This document shows, piece after piece, positions 1 to 6,734 of a stretch of 15,516 bases of DNA. The stretch is from assembly GCA_900554095.1 (NCBI GenBank), contig USGC01000022.1:1-15516 (forward strand), given 5' to 3'. A model generated the notes under the pieces. It was not told where the DNA came from. It did no database searches and saw nothing but the letters and a program-made list of their open reading frames with translations. The translations under genes and the position numbers were made by a program. Every line of letters starts with the position of its first letter. Positions within the stretch are counted from its first letter, which is position 1. The DNA comes from an uncultured bacterium (GTDB taxonomy: Bacteria; Cyanobacteriota; Vampirovibrionia; Gastranaerophilales; Gastranaerophilaceae).

Positions 1-771
1 GTGTATGAAAAATCCGCAGACCCAGTATCTAAAAAGGTATGGGTTACAGGCGACAGCACTATTGAAATTAAGGATTGTAAGCCTGCAACAGGAAATGGTA
101 AACTGGAAATTTGGGTTCATGGTGGCGGAAATATGCCGTGGACTTCTTGGTCAGGAGATTTGTCCTTTAAAGCGAACGGCACCTCAATAGGCAGCGATGT
201 ATTCTACGGCTATGAAGGCAGCGCAAACCCTGTTACCTATCAAAAAGAATTCAACGTACCTGCCTCAGTAAAAGCAGGCGATACCGTTTCAGCGGAGGTA
301 TCTCATGTTGAATACGTTCAGACTGGGTGTTCTGGCCCCGCATGTTCTGACTCCGGGACTACCGGTCGTTGCCCTGGTTCAGTATCAACGTCAGGCACAG
401 TAAGAGAAACCTCAGATGGAAAGCTGCTTGTGCAGATGAACTTTAACTGTAGTGCCAACTCTTGTACCCCAAAACTTACAAATACATATGTACTAAAAAC
501 TGATCCATATGACCAAGATCAAGAAGTTACAATGGTAAGCTTTACCTGGTACTATAATGTTTCTTGTAATGGAACTTTAAACCCTTGTAAACGTTTAACT
601 GTACATGGTTGTGTAAACAATAGCAGCAACTGTTATTACTCAACAACGGGTACAAATGTCTGTAAATCAGGGTCTTGGAGCAGTACAGCAGGCTTCCCTG
701 CCGGGACAAAGTTCGGAGATATCTACTTTGAAGTCCGCGAAAACGGTCAGAAATTTACTGGCGACAAATAA
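1..771 (+). CDS. Cysteine-rich, probably secreted protein of unknown function (5' partial)
   Basis: The reading frame is open from the first base to a TAA at 769-771, giving 256 residues. A GTG happens to sit at base 1, but no upstream sequence is visible to test it as a start, so I treat this as the C-terminal part of a longer protein. The chain is rich in Gly, Ser, Thr, Asn, Tyr and Cys. About a dozen cysteines cluster between residues 105 and 225, several as closely spaced pairs such as CSGPAC and NCSANSC, which suggests disulfide bonds outside the cytoplasm. No membrane segment or enzyme motif is seen, and the alternating polar and aromatic pattern looks like beta-sandwich or pilin/adhesin-type surface material. 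I do not recognise the family. Base composition is somewhat richer in GC than the neighbours. A strong terminator follows directly. Confidence 0.7.
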   Translation: MYEKSADPVSKKVWVTGDSTIEIKDCKPATGNGKLEIWVHGGGNMPWTSWSGDLSFKANGTSIGSDVFYGYEGSANPVTYQKEFNVPASVKAGDTVSAEVSHVEYVQTGCSGPACSDSGTTGRCPGSVSTSGTVRETSDGKLLVQMNFNCSANSCTPKLTNTYVLKTDPYDQDQEVTMVSFTWYYNVSCNGTLNPCKRLTVHGCVNNSSNCYYSTTGTNVCKSGSWSSTAGFPAGTKFGDIYFEVRENGQKFTGDK

Positions 772-775
772 TATG

Positions 776-806
776 AAAAGGACGGATTAATTTCCGTCCT
801 TTTTTT
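776..806 (+). terminator. Rho-independent terminator after the cysteine-rich gene
   Basis: Bases 776-786 (AAAAGGACGGA) pair perfectly with 793-803 (TCCGTCCTTTT), an 11-bp stem with a 6-nt loop, and a T run continues to 806. It lies 4 bp past the stop codon of the upstream gene. The T run touches the stop codon of the convergent dciA-like gene. On the minus strand only four Ts follow the stem, so termination in that direction is probably weaker. Confidence 0.9.
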
Positions 807-1143
807 ATTCTTCAATTTCATTTACCCATTTTTTCGGGTCAAATCGCAAGTCCGAGACTTTTAGTTTTAGAGATTCCAGATAGGGTTTAAATTTTACTAA
901 AAGCTGTGTTTTTTTTAGCATTAATTCTTGTGCGACAATTCCGTTTTCGCACGCAATAACCATTACCCCGCCTCCAAGCATAGAGTATGGTTTTGATTTT
1001 TGTGCAAATTTTGCACCTGCTATTTTTCCCCAAAATTTGTACAAATTATTCCGGGTAATTGCTTTTCGGATTTCTTTCTGTTCAAGCATTTTTGAAATCA
1101 GATTTTCTGTTGTCTCAAAATCTGTGTACAAAATTTTTTTCAT
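805..1143 (-). CDS. DciA-like protein (DUF721 family), predicted replicative helicase loader/operator
   Basis: This 112-residue protein matches the DUF721/DciA pattern. It has an aromatic FWGKIAG segment at residues 37-43, a Ser-Lys-Pro turn at 50-52, a Gly-rich strand leading to V-x-x-A-C-E-N-G, then I-V-A-Q-E-L at 69-74 followed by K-K-T-Q-L-L, and a final KVSDLRF strand. DciA is the ancestral DnaB-helicase operator in bacteria that lack DnaC or DnaI, including cyanobacteria. It acts in the cytoplasm at replication initiation. The start is backed by AGGAGA placed 5 bases before the ATG. It is divergent from the DHH phosphoesterase gene with only 50 bp between start codons, and convergent with the terminator on its other side. 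Family assignment is by motif memory; the helicase-loading role is inferred from the family. Confidence 0.75.
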   Translation of the reverse strand: MKKILYTDFETTENLISKMLEQKEIRKAITRNNLYKFWGKIAGAKFAQKSKPYSMLGGGVMVIACENGIVAQELMLKKTQLLVKFKPYLESLKLKVSDLRFDPKKWVNEIEE

Positions 1144-1178
1144 ATTTCTCCTAAGATTTTTGTATCCAATGTTTTTTA

Positions 1179-1187
1179 TGCTAAAAT
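1179..1187 (+). promoter_or_regulatory. Extended -10 promoter placing the transcript start at the ATG of the DHH gene
   Basis: TGCTAAAAT at 1179-1187 is an extended -10 element (TGn + TAAAAT). A start about 7 bases after the hexamer falls on 1194, the A of the ATG. No good -35 is visible; the best at 17-bp spacing, TTTGTA at 1159-1164, is weak. There is no Shine-Dalgarno sequence, so a leaderless mRNA is the simplest reading. This is inferred from sequence only. Confidence 0.55.
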
Positions 1188-1193
1188 AATGAA

Positions 1194-2129
1194 ATGAATA
1201 CCCATCAACTAAATGATATCATAAAGTCTTCAAAAAATGTACTCATAGTTTCGCATATTAACCCGGATGGTGACACTCTCGGCTCAATGACAGGCTTGTT
1301 TTGTGCAGTGAAGGATAATTTAAAAAAAGAATGTGATATGTTCTGTCCGTCGAAAATTCCTGCGATTTATAAATTTCTTCCCTACATTGACCAGGTTAAA
1401 AACCACTTGCAAATAGATAAATCACGCGAATATGACTTGGTTATCAATGTCGATATTGCGGCAAAAGATCGTGCAGGCGATGGTGAAGTGCTTTTTAATA
1501 AAGCTAAATTTACTATAAATATCGACCATCATAAGACTAATAAAAATTACGGCGATTTGAACATAGTGAAACCTGAGGCAAGCTCTTGCAGCGAGGTGCT
1601 TTTTGATTTGCTGCAAGATTTGAACTGGACTATTTCACCGATGACGGCGGCAGCTATTTATACAGGAATTCTCACTGATACCGGCGGCTTCCGTTTTGAC
1701 AACACGAAGGCTGAGACCTTTAAAGCAGCTTCAAAACTTGTCGAAATAGGAGTTAAACCTATTGATATTTATAAAAAAGTCTACGAGTCTAATTCAAAAA
1801 ATCATGTTTTATTCCAGGCTTATTGTATTTCAAAAGCTGTTTTTGAGAATAATGACAAAATTGCATATACAACGGTTTATGAAAAAGATATTGAGAAATT
1901 TTCAGCAGAAGAAGACTGTACGGAAGGTTTAACTGAAAAATTAAGAGCGATAGTCTCAACAGAAATTGCCTTTGTTGTTAGACAGATGAAAAACGGCGGC
2001 TCAAAGGTTTCTATGCGCAGCAAAAACGTTGATGTCGCTGAAATCTGTTCTGTTTTTGGTGGTGGCGGCCACACCTTTGCTGCCGGTTGTGTTGTGAAAG
2101 CAAGTGTTGATGAAGCAAGAGAAATTTAA
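1194..2129 (+). CDS. nrnA: DHH-family phosphoesterase, NrnA-like (oligoribonuclease / pAp phosphatase)
   Basis: At 311 residues this has the normal NrnA length and the metal-binding motifs in order: HINPDGD at 21-27, the Asp in INVDIAA near 87, IDHH at 110-113 and TDTGG at 161-165. The C-terminal DHHA1 motif GGGGHTFAAG is at 289-298. NrnA enzymes degrade 2- to 5-nt RNA oligomers and convert 3'-phosphoadenosine 5'-phosphate to AMP in the cytoplasm. They replace Orn and CysQ in many bacteria. The start is supported by the N-terminal alignment and by the extended -10 element just upstream, although no Shine-Dalgarno sequence precedes it. The protein ends soon after the DHHA1 motif. The stop is one base before the preferred yihY start, so the two genes are probably co-transcribed. 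RecJ is excluded by the small size. Confidence 0.85.
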   Translation: MNTHQLNDIIKSSKNVLIVSHINPDGDTLGSMTGLFCAVKDNLKKECDMFCPSKIPAIYKFLPYIDQVKNHLQIDKSREYDLVINVDIAAKDRAGDGEVLFNKAKFTINIDHHKTNKNYGDLNIVKPEASSCSEVLFDLLQDLNWTISPMTAAAIYTGILTDTGGFRFDNTKAETFKAASKLVEIGVKPIDIYKKVYESNSKNHVLFQAYCISKAVFENNDKIAYTTVYEKDIEKFSAEEDCTEGLTEKLRAIVSTEIAFVVRQMKNGGSKVSMRSKNVDVAEICSVFGGGGHTFAAGCVVKASVDEAREI

Positions 2130-2130
2130 T

Positions 2131-3024
2131 ATGAAAAGAAGCGGCTGGTTCATAGCAATAAAAAGATTAATAACTTCTGTAGTTAAAAATGATTTCTTCG
2201 GAATGGCAGCAGAAATGGGATTTATGCTGGTTATAGGAATTTTTCCTTTTATGCTGTTTTTGATGGCTGTTTTCGGATGGATGGGCAACAAATCTTACAT
2301 TGATCCGATATTAATTTTCCTTTCAACTTTTATGCCGGAACAGGCTATGGAATTGATAATTACAGTCCTTTCTGAAGTTATGATTTTTTCTCAGGGTGGT
2401 TTAATGGCAATTGTAGGTTTTTGTATAACTTTGTTTTTATCCACCAACGCCATTGCTGTTGTGCTTAAAGGGCTTAACCGCGCTTACAAAGTTGAAGAAA
2501 CACGAAATTTTTTATATACAAGGCTTTTGTCTTTAATTATGGTTTTTGTAAATACAATGGTTATGTTTTTGACTATTAACCTTATTATTTTTGGTAAAGT
2601 TATTGTTAATTTTTTCGTAACTCATTTCCATATGACAAAAAACATTGCTATAATGCTTTTGACATTGCGTTGGCCAGTAGCGTTTCTGGCATTGTACCTG
2701 ATGGCGTTTTTAAGTTATTATATCTTGCCGGATTTGCGCGGAAATGAAAAATTTAAACGAGCAAGTGCGCTTCCTGGAACATTCTTTTTCTGTACATTCT
2801 GGCTCATTGGGTCGTGGGGATTTTCGCTTTACGTGAACAACCTTGGAACATATAACATGGTTTACGGTACAATCGGTGCTTTTGCTGTTTTGATGGTTTG
2901 GTTTTATTATACATCCATTCTTATTCTTATTGGCGGAGAGATAAATTCGCAAGTTTATAACAAGCTTTCCCGAAAAGCCGACGAAATTAAGGCCGATTTT
3001 GAACGCTTGAAAAAGAATAATTAA
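2131..3024 (+). CDS. YihY/BrkB (UPF0761) family inner-membrane protein
   Basis: The predicted protein is 297 residues with about six hydrophobic segments. It has the family's N-terminal signature, a basic stretch then NDFFGMAAEMGFMLVIGIFP, and a C-terminal helix followed by IGGEINSQVYNK and a charged tail. In-frame starts also exist at 2104 (GTG), 2107 and 2110 inside nrnA. I prefer ATG 2131 because it directly follows the nrnA stop and gives the basic MKRS start typical of the family; the Shine-Dalgarno signal is weak for all of them. The family was once called ribonuclease BN by mistake, and its biochemical role remains unsettled, with envelope or transport function proposed. It is the last gene of the nrnA unit and converges on rseP. 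Confidence 0.8.
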   Translation: MKRSGWFIAIKRLITSVVKNDFFGMAAEMGFMLVIGIFPFMLFLMAVFGWMGNKSYIDPILIFLSTFMPEQAMELIITVLSEVMIFSQGGLMAIVGFCITLFLSTNAIAVVLKGLNRAYKVEETRNFLYTRLLSLIMVFVNTMVMFLTINLIIFGKVIVNFFVTHFHMTKNIAIMLLTLRWPVAFLALYLMAFLSYYILPDLRGNEKFKRASALPGTFFFCTFWLIGSWGFSLYVNNLGTYNMVYGTIGAFAVLMVWFYYTSILILIGGEINSQVYNKLSRKADEIKADFERLKKNN

Positions 3025-3036
3025 AAAAATCACACA

Positions 3037-3124
3037 TTCACCCTTCTATCTTCGAAATACAAGCTCACAACTCTCGCCTTGCTCGAGTGTTCGTTTTGCA
3101 TCCCACCTTGGGGAGAAGGGTGAA
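3037..3124. repeat. 88-bp palindromic intergenic element between convergent genes
   Basis: TTCACCCTTCT at 3037-3047 is the exact reverse complement of AGAAGGGTGAA at 3114-3124. The 66-nt interior can form smaller arms, including CTCG with CGAG around the CCTTGCT loop and CCCA with TGGG around CCT. The element is visibly richer in G and C than its flanks and fills nearly the whole gap between the yihY stop and the rseP stop. There is no T run as in a standard terminator. It looks like a dispersed palindromic (REP/MITE-like) unit that may also shield mRNA 3' ends. Only one copy lies in this window. Confidence 0.6.
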
Positions 3125-3127
3125 ATT

Positions 3128-4501
3128 TTATCCGAACTTGTGCGTTAGCAGTGCAAAAATGTCGTTGCCCAGGACAAAAACCATCAGCGCTATTAAAAAC
3201 ATAAATCCCGCTGTACCAATTTTATTTATAACTTCTTCATCCGGTTTTCTGCCGAGAATTTTTTCAATTAATAAAAACATGACGTGGCCGCCGTCAAGCG
3301 CAGGTATTGGCAGGAAGTTAATTATTGCCAAATCAAGCGAAATTATTGCAGTCAAAAGCAGCCCGGGGAAAATTCCTTCGTGTTGAATTTTGTCTCCGCC
3401 GACTTTTGTGATTAATATTACACCGTGAAGGTCAGTCATCTTAACTTTGCCGGTGAATATCTGCTTTAACCCGTAAAGAAGCATATAAGTTTGATCATAT
3501 AAGTATTTTGTACTGCCTTTTACAATAGATTTAAAATCTTTTGTCGGAATGAAAATTTCTTTGGAATTTCTTTCAACGCCGATCATGCCTTCAGTGTTGG
3601 TGTATATGGGTTTCAATTGAATTATTTTCCCGTCTCTTAAGACTTTCATATTTATCGGGTGTGCGTTGTCTGAAATTGCATATGCTAAATCTTCTAATGT
3701 AACCTCGCCATTTGAGGTGTAGAATTTTCTGTTTTGAATTTCATCGCGCAATTTTATTTGTTTTTCATTAAGATCAATTTGGTTATCTTTGTATCGTTCA
3801 AGACCTTTAAGCTGGTTTTGAGTTAAAAGAACCGGGCTTTCCGGCGTAAAGTCAGGGAGCTTTACAGTTACATCTTTTGGTATAATTTCGTCGCGTGTGA
3901 AAGCCGGGTTTAACTTTTTTAATTTTTCATAATTTTTATTAATAAGAATTTCATCAGCTTTGCCGTCGAATTTTTTGCTGTATCTGGCAAAAAGCGGAAG
4001 TGCAAAATCCGTATCAACTTTAGAGCCGTTAATTTCAATAACCTTGTCGCCGGGTTGTAAACCGGAATTCCAAACGGACGCATTTTTATCCGCGACTATT
4101 TTGGTAATATAAACATCGTATTTGTCAGAAGGCAGATGTCCCCAGATTGCAGCTGTAATAAATACAATTACAAACGCTGCAACAACGTTTGCAAAAACAC
4201 CCGCTGATACAACGATTAAGCGTTGATAAATAGGACGGTTTAAAAATCTGTCAGGAGAATCTGCCGGCAAATTTTTGTATTCTTCTTCGTCATCCGGAAA
4301 CGCAACATATCCGCCAAGCAAAAAAGCGTGAACAATAACTTTCACATCCCCAACCTGTTTTTCCCAAAGCGTCGGGCCGATTGGAAGTCCGAAACCAAAT
4401 TTCGCAACTTTCATCTTAAACATTTTTGCCGCTAAAAAGTGTCCGGCTTCGTGAACCAAAATAAGTACACTTAAAAGTAGTATCATTATAATTATAGACA
4501 T
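3128..4501 (-). CDS. rseP: RseP/RasP-type site-2 zinc metalloprotease with a PDZ region carrying a long insertion
   Basis: The 457-residue protein starts with a membrane helix holding the zinc motif HEAGH at 17-21. A second segment contains GVFAN at 101-105, and the third zinc ligand is in LDGGH at 402-406 after the FLPIPA lead-in. A PDZ core begins at NSGLQPGDKVIEING (145-159), but its second half, EDLAYAI and MKVLRDGKIIQL, appears only at 270-295. Roughly residues 165-262 are therefore a lysine- and glutamate-rich insertion. The family cleaves membrane-embedded anti-sigma factors and leftover signal peptides. GAGGG upstream of ATG supports the start. It is 29 bp downstream of the GT8 gene and probably last in that operon. 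No anti-sigma factor is in the window, so substrates are unknown. Confidence 0.9.
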   Translation of the reverse strand: MSIIIMILLLSVLILVHEAGHFLAAKMFKMKVAKFGFGLPIGPTLWEKQVGDVKVIVHAFLLGGYVAFPDDEEEYKNLPADSPDRFLNRPIYQRLIVVSAGVFANVVAAFVIVFITAAIWGHLPSDKYDVYITKIVADKNASVWNSGLQPGDKVIEINGSKVDTDFALPLFARYSKKFDGKADEILINKNYEKLKKLNPAFTRDEIIPKDVTVKLPDFTPESPVLLTQNQLKGLERYKDNQIDLNEKQIKLRDEIQNRKFYTSNGEVTLEDLAYAISDNAHPINMKVLRDGKIIQLKPIYTNTEGMIGVERNSKEIFIPTKDFKSIVKGSTKYLYDQTYMLLYGLKQIFTGKVKMTDLHGVILITKVGGDKIQHEGIFPGLLLTAIISLDLAIINFLPIPALDGGHVMFLLIEKILGRKPDEEVINKIGTAGFMFLIALMVFVLGNDIFALLTHKFG

Positions 4502-4530
4502 AATCCCTCTTCAAAATTTCATTTACAGTG

Positions 4531-5433
4531 TCATTCTACCACGGAATAATCTTTATTACAAATCCCTGCAAGGACTAAGAGGTCTTTAATTTTCAATTTC
4601 CATTTCCAGAATTTAAAAATCTTTTTGTCCCCGTAAAGCTCATCGTAATACTTGTTCCAAACATTAGCGAGCGGATAATCCCGGCGATGAAGATGCCTTA
4701 TACCGGCATAATGAATTATTGAATAATGGTATTTCATCTCAACGATTTCGCGTTCCGAGCACTTGAATGCCCGGGCAAGTTCTCCTGTGAAAACATCACG
4801 CATTGTAGGAAAGAAATTATATCTGAAAGAAATAAATTTTACTTTTTCATTCCAGCATATGTTAAAACCATTTTGGTCTCCATATTCATTGTACTTGCCG
4901 AGTTTGTAGACATCAGTAATTTTTTGATACATGTTATCCTGGCGGTTTTTGGCGCAGTTGAAGAGAATTACCCCGGCGTTAAAGTAATCTTTAATTCCTT
5001 CCGGGCGGAAGCTGTTTTTGTCCTTTAAAAAATATGTGTCCTTTGCCACACCTGCATAATAGTCTGTAATATCAATATTATACAAATCGGTCAAGTCTTT
5101 ATGAATAGTCGTATCGGAGTCTAAATAAAGAACTTTGTCATATTGTGTAAAAATTTGCGGAATATCAACTTTCAAAAACGTTGCCGGTGAAAGTTTGTCA
5201 TTTTGAAGTTGCATGTTTTTGTATTTGTTATCGCAGTGGATAATTTCAATATCTTTAGAAATTCTTTTTAAAGTATCAACACTGCCATAAGCTAAGTCTA
5301 TTCCTAGAACATAAACTTTGTAATTTGTTTCTTTTCTTTTATTTTTAAGTAACGAGTAAATTGAAACTGCTGCAATTTCTACATATCTGTTGTCGGTTAT
5401 ATAAACTATAGGGATTTCGGATTTTGTTGTCAT
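4531..5433 (-). CDS. Glycosyltransferase family 8 protein (LPS/capsule sugar transferase-like)
   Basis: This 300-residue GT-A fold enzyme has IPIVYITDNRYV at the N-terminus for nucleotide-sugar binding. The metal-binding DXD motif is DSD at 105-107 within KVLYLDSDTTI. YFNAGVILFN lies at 150-159, GDQNGFN at 185-191 and IIHYAG at 239-244, in the usual GT8 order. GT8 members transfer glucose or galactose from UDP-sugars with retention of configuration, for example in LPS core synthesis; donor and acceptor here cannot be told from sequence. Its ATG overlaps the TGA of the upstream GT4 gene in an ATGA arrangement, with GGAG seven bases upstream, so translation is coupled. The C-terminus has a basic, Trp-rich stretch (KFWKWKLK) that could sit at the membrane surface. 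Confidence 0.85.
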   Translation of the reverse strand: MTTKSEIPIVYITDNRYVEIAAVSIYSLLKNKRKETNYKVYVLGIDLAYGSVDTLKRISKDIEIIHCDNKYKNMQLQNDKLSPATFLKVDIPQIFTQYDKVLYLDSDTTIHKDLTDLYNIDITDYYAGVAKDTYFLKDKNSFRPEGIKDYFNAGVILFNCAKNRQDNMYQKITDVYKLGKYNEYGDQNGFNICWNEKVKFISFRYNFFPTMRDVFTGELARAFKCSEREIVEMKYHYSIIHYAGIRHLHRRDYPLANVWNKYYDELYGDKKIFKFWKWKLKIKDLLVLAGICNKDYSVVE

Positions 5434-6734
5434 AAGTTTTCTCCGATTGTATTAACAATAATATCAACGCATTTTTTCCAGCTAAAATCTTTAGCGCGTT
5501 CCAAACCCCGACGGGTGCATTCGTGCCTGAAGCTTTCATCAAAATACATTTTTTCATAAGCACTGATAAGCTCTTCGTCTTTTTCAGGATTAATTTGAAT
5601 TCCGGCATCTGCAATGACTTCAGGAATTGATGTTCTGTTGGAGGTAATGACAGGACAGCCGCACTGCATTGCTTCTAAAACCGGCATGCCAAAGCCTTCA
5701 TAAAGCGACGGGTACACAAAACTTTCAGCCGCACTGTATAATATCGGCAAGTCTTCATCTTCAATGTATCCTGTTTTAATTATTTTATCCTTGAAGTCTC
5801 CAAGACTGGAAAGTTCATCTTCAATTTTTTTCAAAAATAACTGCCAGTGCCCTCCGCCTAAGACAAAGACGCAGTCCTCGATATTATTTTTCTGGATGAA
5901 TTTCACGAAGTTTTTAACTGCAAATACAAGATTTTTCCGCGGCTCAAGCGTGCATAGGCTTAATATAAGCCTTTTGTCTTTTGGAATTGAGTATTTTTCT
6001 TTAATTTCGTTTATTTTATGTTCATCGCAAACGGGATGGAATTTCTCATCAGCGCCCAGCAATGCAGTGATTACATGGTCAGGATTTAATTTGTCAGAGT
6101 ATTTAAGAAAATCTGATTTTGTGTATTCGGAGTTTGTAAAGTAATAATCTGTTTTGTTTAGAGAATTAAAGAGTTTGTAAAACCAGGTTGTGCTTATTTG
6201 CATAGTGTGAAAATACTCTTGCAGTACAATCGGAATTGTATCGTGGAGAAATATAAACCTTTTTATTTTTTCATTTAGAAAAACGACTTTTGGCGGTGCA
6301 GAGTTTGGCGAAAAGTAAACGTCAAAATTGTCGATTTCTTTTTGCAGACTTTTGTTAAAGAACTGGTGCTCATTGTATAATCGTATAATCCTTATTGCAA
6401 AAAATCTGTAAATCATTTTAAAGAGATTGTCTTTTTTGTCAATTTTTCTAAACTTGTATCTGTAATAGGAAATTGAGCCAAGAAAACGGCTGAAAAGAGT
6501 AAGTTTACCGAGGACTTTTATATGTTGGAATTCGGGGTGGGTTTTGACAAACTTTTTTGCTGCAAGCAGGCGGTCTAAATCAGCATAAAGTACAATTTCA
6601 ATGTCTTCGCGTTTGGAAAGCTCGCGTAAGATGTTATATGCGACGAAAAAAATTCCGCTGCGAGAGCTGCTTTTTTCATAGTAATAAGACAATGCTCCGG
6701 CATCATAAATAAGTTTAATCTTTTTCTTTTCCAT
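5430..6734 (-). CDS. Glycosyltransferase family 4 protein
   Basis: The 434-residue protein has the two-domain GT-B layout. The N-terminal acceptor domain includes SGIFFVAYNILREL and the FLHDTIPI segment. The C-terminal donor domain has SLCTLEPRKNL at 259-269, a VLGGG strand at 291-295 and the retaining EX7E motif E346-GFGMPVL-E354, followed by EAMQCGCPVITS. GT4 enzymes such as mannosyl-, rhamnosyl- or GlcNAc-transferases use nucleotide sugars at the cytoplasmic face of the membrane; the sugar cannot be named. Its start overlaps the previous stop by one base (TAATG) with AGAGGA just upstream, and its end overlaps the GT8 start by four bases. This spacing places it in the same assembly pathway as both neighbours. 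Confidence 0.87.
   Translation of the reverse strand: MEKKKIKLIYDAGALSYYYEKSSSRSGIFFVAYNILRELSKREDIEIVLYADLDRLLAAKKFVKTHPEFQHIKVLGKLTLFSRFLGSISYYRYKFRKIDKKDNLFKMIYRFFAIRIIRLYNEHQFFNKSLQKEIDNFDVYFSPNSAPPKVVFLNEKIKRFIFLHDTIPIVLQEYFHTMQISTTWFYKLFNSLNKTDYYFTNSEYTKSDFLKYSDKLNPDHVITALLGADEKFHPVCDEHKINEIKEKYSIPKDKRLILSLCTLEPRKNLVFAVKNFVKFIQKNNIEDCVFVLGGGHWQLFLKKIEDELSSLGDFKDKIIKTGYIEDEDLPILYSAAESFVYPSLYEGFGMPVLEAMQCGCPVITSNRTSIPEVIADAGIQINPEKDEELISAYEKMYFDESFRHECTRRGLERAKDFSWKKCVDIIVNTIGENL

Noticed and set aside
2104..2130. Earlier starts for yihY inside nrnA (GTG 2104, TTG 2107, ATG 2110)
   Set aside because: They add residues not typical of the family. ATG 2131, one base after the nrnA stop, gives the usual basic N-terminus. 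The ribosome signal is weak in all cases, so ATG 2110 is not fully excluded.
3087..3386. 99-codon plus-strand frame starting inside the palindromic element
   Set aside because: It is antisense to the conserved C-terminal zinc-motif part of rseP, has no ribosome site, and its low-complexity Ser/Ile/Pro composition is typical of a shadow frame.
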